Positions 31,706 through 40,830 of a stretch of 64,000 nucleotides of DNA are shown here, piece after piece. The notes beneath the pieces are model-generated. The model saw only the letters and a program-made list of their open reading frames with translations, searched no databases and had not been told where the DNA came from. The translations under genes were made by a program, and so were the position numbers. The stretch is from positions 1,007,501 through 1,071,500 of the forward strand of contig NZ_CP080649.1 in assembly GCF_019603315.1 (NCBI RefSeq), read 5' to 3'. Source of the stretch: Ruficoccus sp. ZRK36 (GTDB lineage: Bacteria > Verrucomicrobiota > Verrucomicrobiia > Opitutales > Cerasicoccaceae). Numbering within the stretch: position 1 is the first letter of the stretch; every line of letters starts with the position of its first letter.

Positions 31706-33133
31706 ATGATTCAACTACGCAAACATACTATCGCTATCGTTGTCACGTGCGTGGGCTTAGCCAGTTCGCTATTCGCGGCTGAGCCTACCGTTGAGGAGTT
31801 GCAGGAGCAGATCCGGCAGCTACAGGTCCAGCTCCAGCAGGCGCAGGCTCAACTGCAGGAGAAGCAGATTGCCGCGGATGCCGGCAATTACGCCCCCCTG
31901 GATGAAGCCCCCTTACTACAGGATGAGACCGGTAACCCGGAGCAGGTCGCCGACTCGATGGAGGATGCCCCGGAAAAAGTTTTTTATCTTTTCGATCCGG
32001 AAGATTTTAAGATCGGCCCGGTGACGGTGGGCGGTGCGATTCGCGCCAACTACATCTACGGCGACTACCCCAGTGATGGCAGCGGTGGCCCCTCGCGTGG
32101 CAGCAACGGAGGTAACTTCGAGCTCGATACCTTCCGGCTCAACTTTGACCTGGACTACGAGGACTGGCTCATCGGTAAAATGGAGTACCGCTGGTATGAT
32201 GGCTACAGCTTCATGCACACTCTGTGGCTCGGCTATCGCTTCGAGGATGGCATGGAAATCCAGGCCGGTATCAACCGCGTGCCCTTCGGCCCCGGCCCCT
32301 ACGGGATCTCCAACAGCTGGTTCTTCGACCAGCACTACTACGTAGGGCTTTCTGACGACATGGACACCGGGATCAAGGTTACGACCGATGTCGGTAACTG
32401 GACACTGGACGGCGCGATCTACTTCTGCGGCGAAGGTAGCTGGCTCGGCCCAAACGGCCCCAACAATGCCTACGCTGACTCCGCTCGCTATTCCTATGAC
32501 CCGGTCAAGGCGGCCTACGGCCGTGGCTACCAGCAGGACGGGCAGCTGAACTTCCGCGGCATTTACCACACCGAGTACTTCGGCCTGAAGGCGGACCTCG
32601 GTACCTCGCTGCAGGTTGGCCACTTGAATGGCACAGGCGGCTACGATGATGGCAGCATGTACGCCGTCTCCGGTTTTGCGGTCCATCGCCTCGGTGACTG
32701 GACGCTCCAGATGCAGCTTTCTTATTATAACTACAGCATCGATAAAAATGGCATGGGCGACAACGAGCTCATACCGATGGGTGCCTACTCCTACGAAGAA
32801 GGTGTGGCCACCGAGGGGCTCATCCCCGCGATCAGCCTGAGCTACTTCTACGAGGTTGATCAACTCGACTGGCTCGACTCCGTCACGCCGTACATCGAGT
32901 ACAGCAACATCATCAAGTATGGTCACGACGATGCTACCGGCCAGGCCTTCAAAAACAGCGCGCTCTCAACCGTCGGGGCGGCTTGGGCTGCGGGACGCTG
33001 GTACATTTATACCGAGACCGCGTTCTCCAACGGCAACTACTTCGTCGGCGGTGATCCGTACACGAACTTCGGAGCGAACCTGAACGAGACCTGGGAGTAC
33101 CGCATCAACATTAACTTCGGCTACTACTTCTGA
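31706..33133 (+). CDS. Outer-membrane porin (OprO/OprP type)
   Basis: A 475-aa protein. The signal peptide is about 1-25 (TIAIVVTCVGLASSLFAAE). A short coiled coil follows (EELQEQIRQLQVQLQQAQAQ), then a long region of amphipathic strands rich in aromatic residues, ending in YRININFGYYF with the terminal Phe expected of outer-membrane barrels. The pattern (FELDTFRLNFDLDYEDWLIG, IQAGINRVPFGPGPYG) matches phosphate-selective-porin-like proteins of the Verrucomicrobia and Proteobacteria. The substrate cannot be read from sequence. It precedes the betaine transporter by 90 nt and could supply it. Confidence 0.85.
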   Translation: MIQLRKHTIAIVVTCVGLASSLFAAEPTVEELQEQIRQLQVQLQQAQAQLQEKQIAADAGNYAPLDEAPLLQDETGNPEQVADSMEDAPEKVFYLFDPEDFKIGPVTVGGAIRANYIYGDYPSDGSGGPSRGSNGGNFELDTFRLNFDLDYEDWLIGKMEYRWYDGYSFMHTLWLGYRFEDGMEIQAGINRVPFGPGPYGISNSWFFDQHYYVGLSDDMDTGIKVTTDVGNWTLDGAIYFCGEGSWLGPNGPNNAYADSARYSYDPVKAAYGRGYQQDGQLNFRGIYHTEYFGLKADLGTSLQVGHLNGTGGYDDGSMYAVSGFAVHRLGDWTLQMQLSYYNYSIDKNGMGDNELIPMGAYSYEEGVATEGLIPAISLSYFYEVDQLDWLDSVTPYIEYSNIIKYGHDDATGQAFKNSALSTVGAAWAAGRWYIYTETAFSNGNYFVGGDPYTNFGANLNETWEYRININFGYYF

Positions 33134-33223
33134 TCGAGTAGCCGTTCCGGATTTGGGCCCGCCAGGGAGAGAGGATAACCCCTGGGCCTTGGCGGGCTTG
33201 CCACGGTACGACTTTGCAAGAGC

Positions 33224-34426
33224 ATGAGTTTAATTGAGGTTAACAACCTGTACAAAATCTTCGGCCCACACCCTGCCGAGCGAGCTCTGCCGATGCTCAA
33301 GGAAGGGAAGGGCAAGAAGGAAATCTTAAAGAAGACCGGCTGTACGGTTGGGATTAACGATGCCTCGTTCACCGTTGAGGAGGGCGAGATTTTCGTGGTC
33401 ATGGGGCTGTCGGGAAGCGGGAAATCAACGGTCATCCGTTGCCTCAACCGATTGATCGAGCCGACCTCTGGAGAGGTCATGATCGACGGCGAGAACGTCG
33501 TCGGCATGAGCAAGAAACACCTGCGCGAAGTGCGGCGTAAGAAGCTCGGCATGGTCTTCCAGCGCTTCGGGCTGCTCCCGCACCGCAGCGTGATCGACAA
33601 TGTCGCGTTCGGGCTGGAGATACAGGATGTCCCGAAAGAAGAGCGCTATGACAGCGCCATGAAGGCCATCGAAACGGTTGGTCTGAAGGGCTACGAGTAT
33701 CAGATGACCGACGAGCTCAGCGGCGGCATGCAGCAGCGTGTCGGTCTGGCGCGCGCGCTGGCCAATGACCCCAAGATTTTGCTGATGGACGAGGCGTTCT
33801 CCGCTCTCGATCCACTGATCCGCGTGCAGCTCCAGGATGAGCTTCTGGAGATGCAGGCCTCGATGCACAAGACGATCGTCTTTATCACGCACGACCTCGA
33901 CGAGGCTCTCAAACTCGGCGGCCGCATTGCGATCATGAAGGACGGTGCGGTGGTGCAGATCGGCACGCCTGAAGATATTTTGGCCAATCCGGCCGACGAC
34001 TACGTGGAAGCATTTGTGGAAAATGTGGACCGCTCGAAGGTGCTGACGGCGAGCTCCATCATGAAGCCGACCGATGTCGTCTACGATACGGCAGGCCCGC
34101 ACCAGTGCGCACGCCGCTTGCGGCAGATTGGTTCATCCACCATGGTGGTGGTCAACAAGGATCGCCACTTCCTGGGCTACGTGAAGGTCGATGACGTCAT
34201 GCAGCTGTGCAAGAAAGTTCCCAGCGCGGAAGATGATCGCGAGAAGTGGAACCTGCGTTCGATCATCCAGGAGGATATGCGCACGGCGAAGGTGGACGAC
34301 CTGATCGCTGACATGCTCAGCGACGCTTCGGCGCAGGCGCTTCCCATCGCTGTGATTGAGGAGAATAAACACTTTAAGGGGATCGTGACGCGCGCCGCCA
34401 TCCTTGGAGCCATTGGGGGGAGCTGA
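33224..34426 (+). CDS. proV: Glycine betaine ABC transporter ATPase (ProV/OpuAA)
   Basis: A 400-aa ATPase. Walker A is GLSGSGKST near 66-74, the signature LSGGMQQRVGLARAL follows and Walker B is ILLMDEAFSALDP. Residues about 280-395 form a CBS pair (TDVVYDTAGPHQCARRLRQI, LPIAVIEENKHFKGIVTRA), as in OpuA, where the pair senses ionic strength. The N-terminal extension PHPAERALPMLKEGKGKKEI is typical of ProV. First gene of a three-gene operon for import of an osmoprotectant. Confidence 0.95.
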   Translation: MSLIEVNNLYKIFGPHPAERALPMLKEGKGKKEILKKTGCTVGINDASFTVEEGEIFVVMGLSGSGKSTVIRCLNRLIEPTSGEVMIDGENVVGMSKKHLREVRRKKLGMVFQRFGLLPHRSVIDNVAFGLEIQDVPKEERYDSAMKAIETVGLKGYEYQMTDELSGGMQQRVGLARALANDPKILLMDEAFSALDPLIRVQLQDELLEMQASMHKTIVFITHDLDEALKLGGRIAIMKDGAVVQIGTPEDILANPADDYVEAFVENVDRSKVLTASSIMKPTDVVYDTAGPHQCARRLRQIGSSTMVVVNKDRHFLGYVKVDDVMQLCKKVPSAEDDREKWNLRSIIQEDMRTAKVDDLIADMLSDASAQALPIAVIEENKHFKGIVTRAAILGAIGGS

Positions 34427-34431
34427 GACGT

Positions 34432-35952
34432 ATGAAAATACCTGTAGGCGATTTTTTTGAACACATTGTAAACTTTCTGAAGGACAACCTTCAGGGGCTG
34501 TTCGATGTCATCAGCACGGCGGTGAAAGCCGTTATCGTGTTTCTTGAAAACATTTTTCTACTAGAGCCTCATGTGCTTTATCCTTCCGTCATTGTAGCCC
34601 TTCTCTTTGGGCTGCTGGTGGCTGTTGCGTTTTGCCGTCGGGTGCGTTTGCCGCTGGCGATTGCAGCCGGCGTTGTTGCGTGTCTGGTCGTGGGTGGTAT
34701 CGAGAGCTACCGGCTCTCTGAGCTGCGGGCTATGCTGACGCCTGAGAAGAGTGCGGCCATACAGGCCGACTTGCAGGCTGTCGTCACTGCGCTGGATAAG
34801 GCCGCGCCCGAAACGACAGACCCAGCGACGACAGCCCTGAATAAATTTGGTGTGCAGGTCGAGCGCGGCAGCAAGCTGGCCCGCCAGACACGTGTCGCGG
34901 GGATCAGCCTGCGCGACGTCGATGCCGATGAATACCAGGAGATTTTAGTCTCCCTGAAGACGCTCAGGGCCGAGGCAGACGAGGCTGGGCTGGATCAGTC
35001 ACAGACGGAGGATCTGGATGACGCTATCGACTACTACGAGAGCTTCAGCCTGATCAAGGATGTGGAGCCGGTTGTTGGAATGCTGAAGAGGGTCACTGCG
35101 CCGGAGGCGCGTGTTGATGTTTTGAATACACGCACGTATGCGCGTATTGCCGAAAAACTACAGATCGTACAGGCTGTCTCGACTGACGTGAATGTGCAGC
35201 AGGCCAGTGAACAGGCGCTGGCCTCGTTTACCCGGCTCGACCCGGAGCGTCTGGCCTGGATGGGTAAGGCCTTGATCCTCGCCCTGCTGGCCCTGTTTGC
35301 CTTTGTCATCGCCGGTACTGGCATGTTTGCCATGGCAGTGATCGGTTTCCTGCTTGTGATGTCGATGAGCATGTGGGACCTGACGATGTTGACGCTGGCC
35401 ATGGTGCTGGCAGCCACGGGGTTTGCCCTGGTTATCGGTGTACCGCTGGGGATTCTCGCTGCGCGCAGTAAGCTGGCGGAGAAAATCATCCGTCCCGTAC
35501 TGGACTTTATGCAGACGCTCCCGGCCTTTGTGTATCTGATCCCCGCCGTGATCTTCTTTAACCTCGGGGTCGTTCCGGGCGCATTTGCCACGCTGATTTT
35601 TGCCATGCCCCCGGCGGTGCGCTTCACTACGCTGGGTATCCGTCAGGTGCCCGAAGAAGTCGTTGAGGCTGCACACGCTTTTGGCGCCAACGACTGGCAG
35701 ATGCTCGTTAAGGCGCAGCTCCCGATCGCGATGCCGACCATCCTGGCCGGGTTGAACCAGACAATCATGCTCGCGCTTTCCATGGTTGTTATCGTCGGCA
35801 TGATTGGGGCCGGTGGGCTCGGTGAGGCTGTCTTGAGCGGCATCACCCAGATGCAGATTGGCTACGGCTTCGAGAGCGGCATTTCGATTGTTATCCTCGC
35901 CATCTACCTCGACCGGCTGACCCAGGCCCTGGGCAGTCAAAAGAAGCACTAA
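34432..35952 (+). CDS. proW: Glycine betaine ABC transporter permease (ProW/OpuAB), long N terminus
   Basis: A 506-aa permease. The C-terminal part (about 285-500) is the permease proper with EAA loop EVVEAAHAFGANDWQMLVKA and the end VGMIGAGGLGEAVLSG. The N-terminal 280 residues are unusual: two or three membrane helices (about 40-85) and a long soluble helical segment (about 95-270, LQAVVTALDKAAPETTDPAT and later EYQEILVSLKTLRAEADEAG) that standard ProW lacks. It starts 5 nt after proV. Confidence 0.92.
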   Translation: MKIPVGDFFEHIVNFLKDNLQGLFDVISTAVKAVIVFLENIFLLEPHVLYPSVIVALLFGLLVAVAFCRRVRLPLAIAAGVVACLVVGGIESYRLSELRAMLTPEKSAAIQADLQAVVTALDKAAPETTDPATTALNKFGVQVERGSKLARQTRVAGISLRDVDADEYQEILVSLKTLRAEADEAGLDQSQTEDLDDAIDYYESFSLIKDVEPVVGMLKRVTAPEARVDVLNTRTYARIAEKLQIVQAVSTDVNVQQASEQALASFTRLDPERLAWMGKALILALLALFAFVIAGTGMFAMAVIGFLLVMSMSMWDLTMLTLAMVLAATGFALVIGVPLGILAARSKLAEKIIRPVLDFMQTLPAFVYLIPAVIFFNLGVVPGAFATLIFAMPPAVRFTTLGIRQVPEEVVEAAHAFGANDWQMLVKAQLPIAMPTILAGLNQTIMLALSMVVIVGMIGAGGLGEAVLSGITQMQIGYGFESGISIVILAIYLDRLTQALGSQKKH

Positions 35953-35971
35953 CACACAAATTTATTATTTT

Positions 35972-36883
35972 ATGAAAACGAATAAACGTTACACCATCAT
36001 CGCACTGATGGCCGCCGCGGCTGCTCTGTTTGCTGTCGGCTGCAAGGAACAGGCAGCATCCAGTACGTCCGCTTCCGAAAGCGAAGCCTCAAGCGCACCG
36101 GTCAGCAACACGGTTAAGATCGCCTACCCGAACTGGGCCGAAGGCATTGCCATGACCCACCTGATCAAGGGCGTCATCGAAGATAAACTCGGCTACGATG
36201 TCGAGTTGACGCAGGCCGACCCCGGCACGATCTACACCTCGCTGGCCAATGGCGGTGAAGACATCATGATCGACGCCTGGCTGCCCAATACGCACAAATC
36301 CTACTGGGACAAGTACGGCGAGAACCTGGAAGACTTTGGCCCGGTTTACGGCTATGGTGTTACCGGTCTGGTCGTCCCCGCCTACATGGATGTGAACTCG
36401 ATCGAGGACCTCAACGGTATCGCGGATGAGCTCGACGGAAAAATCGTCGGCATCGGTACGGGTGCTGGCATCTACGCCAACACGAATAAGGCTATCGACA
36501 CCTACGACCTCAAGCTGGAGCAGATCGCCTCATCCGGACCGGCCATGACTGCTGCGCTCCAGAAGGCAATCGAGGCTAAACAGCCCATCGTCGTCACCGG
36601 CTGGAAGCCGCACTGGATGTTCTCCCGCTTCGACCTCAAGGTCCTGAAGGACCCGCAGGGTGTTTATCCGATTGATGCGGTCAAGGTTGTCGGTCGCGAG
36701 GGGTTCGCCAAGGACTATCCGGATCTGGCGCAGCTCTTCATCAACTACAGCCTGACGGAGGCTCAGCTGCTTGACCTGATGGATGCCATCAGCGAAGCCG
36801 GCTCCTCGGCCAACCCCGACGACGTGGCCCGCGACTGGATGGCCCGTAACGAGCCGCTCGTGGGTTCCTGGCTGCCGAACTAA
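35972..36883 (+). CDS. proX: Glycine betaine-binding lipoprotein (ProX/OpuAC)
   Basis: A 303-aa lipoprotein with lipobox FAVGC (Cys24) after a short signal sequence and a Ser-rich linker. The ligand-binding domain has VKIAYPNWAEGIAMTHLIKG, TQADPGTIYTSLANGGEDIM, DAWLPNTHKSYWDKYG and TGWKPHWMFSRFDLKVL, the last with Trp residues of the betaine cage. It delivers betaine or a related compound to ProVW. It follows proW by 19 nt. A terminator follows. Confidence 0.95.
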   Translation: MKTNKRYTIIALMAAAAALFAVGCKEQAASSTSASESEASSAPVSNTVKIAYPNWAEGIAMTHLIKGVIEDKLGYDVELTQADPGTIYTSLANGGEDIMIDAWLPNTHKSYWDKYGENLEDFGPVYGYGVTGLVVPAYMDVNSIEDLNGIADELDGKIVGIGTGAGIYANTNKAIDTYDLKLEQIASSGPAMTAALQKAIEAKQPIVVTGWKPHWMFSRFDLKVLKDPQGVYPIDAVKVVGREGFAKDYPDLAQLFINYSLTEAQLLDLMDAISEAGSSANPDDVARDWMARNEPLVGSWLPN

Positions 36884-36906
36884 GTTCGCACACCTTTTTG
36901 CGCAAC

Positions 36907-36967
36907 AGGACTCCTTCCTGCGTGTGTCATGGTTTTTCATGACGGCGTGGGGAGGAGTTCTTTTTTT
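36907..36967 (+). terminator. Terminator after proVWX
   Basis: A long imperfect stem: GGACTCCTTCC and GTGTCATG pair with CATGACGGCG and GGGGAGGAGTTC around a GTTTTT loop. Seven T follow. It also lies at the end of the converging hydrolase gene. Confidence 0.8.
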
Positions 36968-39290
36968 ATAAGGCCTCGGCAATCTCTGCCGGTGATTCGT
37001 CGCAGAGGATGTAGATGGGCTCGCCGGTTACGGTGATTGTGCTGCCGGGCTGTTGGGGCAGCGGGTTGCCCATGAGGTCATGAGCGGTGCCGGGGGTCTG
37101 TAGGGACGCGCTTGTTTCGTTTTCGGTCCAGGCGATGATCAGCGTTTTTCCATCTCTCCGGTTAAAGAGGTAGAGGCGCAGGTCGCCGCCGTTGAGGACG
37201 ATCTCGCGCTCGAAGGTGCCGCCGTCGAGCATCCGCACGAGAATAGCCTGAGCTATCGCGAGCGGGCGTGGAGTGTTTGTGAGCTCCATCGTGCTGACGC
37301 GGCCCGAGACACGCGGGAGGGATGCCGCGTTGAGCGGGACATGCGCGTAGTAGTACTGCCGCATTATACCCATGCTGAGGCGGACAACGCTCGCCTGTAC
37401 GTGGCCGATGGCGGCCCTGCGGCCAGGTGCGGTATCGGTGATTTCCGGAGCCTCCGGAAACTCGTACTGAACGCCGCGCAGGACGGAGCCGCCGCTGATG
37501 CCGCCCTCGGACATGACGAGCGGGATGCTGTCCACATCCTCGACGCCACCATCCTCGGCGAGCATCTGGCGCAGGTTGTCGATGGTCTCGCGTATTTCCT
37601 GCGGTTGAGTGTCGGCAGAGCGGTAGTCATGCCAGGCGACACCGTCGCAGGCTTCCATGATGCCCGCGCGCAGGGCGGTGCGCGCCCACTCGCCACGCGG
37701 GGCGAACTGCGCGAAGACCGTGATCTCCGGATCCGTCGCCTTGGCAGAAGCGTAAACGACGCGCGCCAGCGAAACATACTGCTCGGGGCTGCCGCTCCAA
37801 AAGCGCGGGACGTAGGGCTCGTTCCAGATTTCCCATTCGCGGATTTCTGGAAAGGCTCGGATGGAACGCTCGACGTAGCGGGCAAGTGCGTCCTGATTTC
37901 CGGGGACCCAGCCTTTGGGGTAGCCGGTGGTTTTTCGCGGTAGGCGGTCGCCATCCGTCTGAGCCGCCCAGTAGGGGGTGGCAAACCACTGACCGTAGTG
38001 CCGGTAGCCGAGATCGAGGTAGCGCTGGTAGCGCCGTTTATCGACGGTCCATGCGCCGGGCTCGGGCTCCATGTTTGTCCACCAGGTGAACTGTGACATG
38101 TTGTGGACACGGTTACTGGCGAAGCCGAGTTGGTGGCCGACTTCAGCCATGCCCGCGTTAGCGTTAATGTGACCGCCGAAGAAGTCGTGGCGGGGCGGCA
38201 CACCCGGTTGCAGGCAACCAAACGTAGTGATGTCGCGCGTTACGGTACGCTCGCCAACCCGGGTCGCTACCTCGACGCGGTAGAAGCCGGTACGCGCGGC
38301 GGTAAAGCTGAGCGGCGTGCTGAAGGTGTCATACGCGGGAAGGTCAATCTGCTTCGGGCCCCAGGTCGCGACTTCCTGATCGTGAAAGTCGAGCAAGCGG
38401 GCAGACATGGTAGCAGTGATGTCCTGCTGAGTGTCGTTGCGCACTTCGAGGTCAAAGGAGAATGCTTCACCGGGGGCGATGATCGAGTCGGTAAAATGCC
38501 GGTAGACGAGCTGTGCCTTGGCGGGCCAGCTCTCCCAGCGCCAATCGCGTTTCAGTGTATGCAGCGCTTGGGCGGCTTTCTCAGGTTGAGTGGCGAGCGT
38601 TCGGATTTCCTCTTCGCTGAGGACGCGGTCCCAGACGGTGAGCTCGTCGTATGCGCCCGGAATTGCCCCGGCTTCGATCTCGCGTCCGTGATCACCTTTG
38701 CGCATGAGGGAGCTTTCCGCTTGGGCGGCGAGCTCTCCGTTGAGGTAGATTGCGCGGGTGTTGCGTGAGGCATCCCAGACCAGCACGAGATGCGTCCAGC
38801 GCGCCGGAGGAATCTGCTTCCAGGGGATACGGCAGCCGTAGCTCCATTGAAAGTCCTCGTCGGGGAGGCTGTCCCCGGTCATGAAGGTGAGCTGACCGGC
38901 AGGCGGCAGCACGGTGAGGTTAAAGTTACCGGGGAGCAGGCGAAGCAGGTCGGCCGGCCCGTCTGTGGGCGGGAGAAAGTCCGCGTCTGTACGAACCCAC
39001 AGAGAGAGGGTGCCGCGGCTTTGTTTGAAGTTACCGTTGCAGTAGAAGCGGAAGGGTTGGCCGTGGGTCTGGGTGGCGTTACCTACGCGGCCCACCGTGC
39101 TTGAGCCGGGGTTGGCGATGTCGTCTTCGCCGCGGGCGAAGTTCGCCTGCTGCGTAGTGTCATCAAAGGACGCGTAGAAGATGGCTCCTTCGGCGATGGC
39201 GCTGGGGGCCGTATCCGCAAAGGCAGAACTGATCGCAGCGAGGACAGCCGTCATGAGCAGGGTAGGGAGTAACCTCATGGCTGAGCTCAT
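36966..39290 (-). CDS. Secreted clan-A glycoside hydrolase with LamG domain
   Basis: A 774-aa protein with a signal peptide (about 1-25). A LamG/concanavalin-type domain at about 38-240 (GTLSLWVRTDADFLPP, AIYLNGELAAQAESS) is followed by a beta-sandwich linker (about 270-360) and a TIM barrel (about 370-690). WEIWNEPYV near 484-492 has the NEP acid/base Glu, and LVMSEGG near 590 the probable nucleophile Glu. The pair fits GH clan A, closest in feel to GH39 or GH5, but I cannot fix the family. It probably hydrolyses a plant or algal polysaccharide outside the cell. Confidence 0.82.
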   Translation of the reverse strand: MSSAMRLLPTLLMTAVLAAISSAFADTAPSAIAEGAIFYASFDDTTQQANFARGEDDIANPGSSTVGRVGNATQTHGQPFRFYCNGNFKQSRGTLSLWVRTDADFLPPTDGPADLLRLLPGNFNLTVLPPAGQLTFMTGDSLPDEDFQWSYGCRIPWKQIPPARWTHLVLVWDASRNTRAIYLNGELAAQAESSLMRKGDHGREIEAGAIPGAYDELTVWDRVLSEEEIRTLATQPEKAAQALHTLKRDWRWESWPAKAQLVYRHFTDSIIAPGEAFSFDLEVRNDTQQDITATMSARLLDFHDQEVATWGPKQIDLPAYDTFSTPLSFTAARTGFYRVEVATRVGERTVTRDITTFGCLQPGVPPRHDFFGGHINANAGMAEVGHQLGFASNRVHNMSQFTWWTNMEPEPGAWTVDKRRYQRYLDLGYRHYGQWFATPYWAAQTDGDRLPRKTTGYPKGWVPGNQDALARYVERSIRAFPEIREWEIWNEPYVPRFWSGSPEQYVSLARVVYASAKATDPEITVFAQFAPRGEWARTALRAGIMEACDGVAWHDYRSADTQPQEIRETIDNLRQMLAEDGGVEDVDSIPLVMSEGGISGGSVLRGVQYEFPEAPEITDTAPGRRAAIGHVQASVVRLSMGIMRQYYYAHVPLNAASLPRVSGRVSTMELTNTPRPLAIAQAILVRMLDGGTFEREIVLNGGDLRLYLFNRRDGKTLIIAWTENETSASLQTPGTAHDLMGNPLPQQPGSTITVTGEPIYILCDESPAEIAEAL

Positions 39291-39402
39291 CTATATACGC
39301 CCTCGTTTCCTATGCGTCCCATGATGCCGCATTGATTTGTACGACGGATAATAGCGATTTTACTTTTGATTCTACCGATGTGAAATATAGTCATTGATAG
39401 AT

Positions 39403-39756
39403 ATGGGCTTCTTAATTCCTATCGTTATTCTAGTAGTTTTTATAGCTATAGTAATTGAACCCCATCGCTTGATCCGAAAAGTAGATTTTCATGATGGATG
39501 GATTAGAGTTCATTTCTATGTAGGAGGCAGTACCTTGAAGGCCGAAGATGTTGATTCATTTAAATTCATAGGCCTAGGTGATTTGATTTATGAACTTCCG
39601 TTCCTAACACGGTTTACTGTAAGAAATAAACTGAAGACGCTTAATACAGATTTTTTGCTTATTAAGACGAAAAATAGATTCTTTGGCCAGTTTTGGGTTT
39701 TTTCGGAAAGTACGGGTGACATATCTCAGGCCTTGAAGCTTGAGTCGGTGTCTTGA
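39403..39756 (+). CDS. Small single-pass membrane protein, AT-rich
   Basis: A 117-aa protein from ATG 39403: one N-terminal helix (LIPIVILVVFIAIVIEP), then a strand-rich cytoplasmic part (WIRVHFYVGGSTLKAEDVDS, FWVFSESTGDISQAL). The topology resembles small bacterial PH-like membrane proteins. It is clearly richer in A+T than its neighbours, a sign of recent acquisition. Family not recognised. A TTG at 39394 is an alternative start. Confidence 0.6.
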   Translation: MGFLIPIVILVVFIAIVIEPHRLIRKVDFHDGWIRVHFYVGGSTLKAEDVDSFKFIGLGDLIYELPFLTRFTVRNKLKTLNTDFLLIKTKNRFFGQFWVFSESTGDISQALKLESVS

Positions 39757-39875
39757 GGAATTGTGTTTTAGTCGGGTAAATCGCCGGTGAAACTGACGGC
39801 GAAGAATTCCTACCGGCAGGGGATTGTTGGCAGCAGTCATGGAAAGCCTGGTCGTGACGGTAAACCGGACTCCTA

Positions 39876-40565
39876 TCAGTTAACGCGCTTCTCGCCTTCG
39901 AGCAGGGCCTGGAGCTGAGGGTTTTCGCGGACCCATTCCTGGCACTCCTGGAGGTGGTTGATCATCTGCAGGGGGGAGTCTGGAGAGCGGCTGAGGACGG
40001 CGATACCATGGGGCATGAAGCGCAGGTACCAGCCGCGCCCATCGATCAGGACTGTCACCTCGGAGCAATCCTCCGGGTACTCCAGCTCGACGTTCGCGGG
40101 GTCTTCTTCCTCGACGGTGTCGATGAGGTCCTCGATGCGATAGCTGGCCTCCAGGGTGATGCGGACCTCATCAAAATGCCGAAAGAGTATCGCCTGCAGG
40201 CCGGTGTCGCGCAGGGCCTCGGGGTTGTGGATATTCGTGATCTGATACTCGATCGAGTAGGCCTGCCGGTCATCCTCGTCGTGGGCGTAGGTGATGGTCA
40301 GGTCAAAGTCCTTGGTGGAGATGAGCGCGTGGGCTCCCTCGCAGGCGTAGTTGAGCTCCTTGCGCTTGTAGTGGAAGTTCTTCTTGAGCTGGTCACGCAG
40401 GGCATCAGCCTCTGCGGTGATGTCTTCGGCAGCGATGCGCGCGACAAACTCCCGCGTACGCTCATTGACGGAGTCGGGGATGCGGTGCACGCCTTTGCGG
40501 AAGCCGCTGAGGTCGCGCACCCTTCCGCCGGCCCGGCCAAAGAGATCGATGCTCCGAAGTTTCAT
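39876..40565 (-). CDS. Conserved-looking hypothetical, 229 aa
   Basis: A soluble protein without signal peptide. A helical N-terminal part (about 30-85, SVNERTREFVARIAAEDITA) precedes a strand-rich acidic part (KDFDLTITYAHDEDDRQAYS, VTVLIDGRGWYLRFMPHGIA) and a C-terminal helix (HLQECQEWVRENPQLQALLE). I do not recognise a family. Base use matches the neighbouring host genes. It is transcribed alone, opposite to the MFS gene. Confidence 0.65.
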   Translation of the reverse strand: MKLRSIDLFGRAGGRVRDLSGFRKGVHRIPDSVNERTREFVARIAAEDITAEADALRDQLKKNFHYKRKELNYACEGAHALISTKDFDLTITYAHDEDDRQAYSIEYQITNIHNPEALRDTGLQAILFRHFDEVRITLEASYRIEDLIDTVEEEDPANVELEYPEDCSEVTVLIDGRGWYLRFMPHGIAVLSRSPDSPLQMINHLQECQEWVRENPQLQALLEGEKRVN

Positions 40566-40830
40566 GCCGTCAGGTTATGGAGCTAGGCAGGCCGGGGACA
40601 ATCCTGTTTGTGGGGCTGCGCCTTTTGTCTCTCAACAGTTTCAGTGATTTATAAGTCCTCGGGGCTTGCTCAGGGGGGCGAATTAGGGCTAGCTTGTTAT
40701 CAAACGACCCGCTTACACGGGCCAGCCAGGAGCAAGACCACTGTTTTACGTCTGGAAATCACGATAACGCCTCGGACGCCAACTCCTTCCCGAGAAGTTC
40801 CCATCCGACACGAACCGTTCTACCCCCTGC

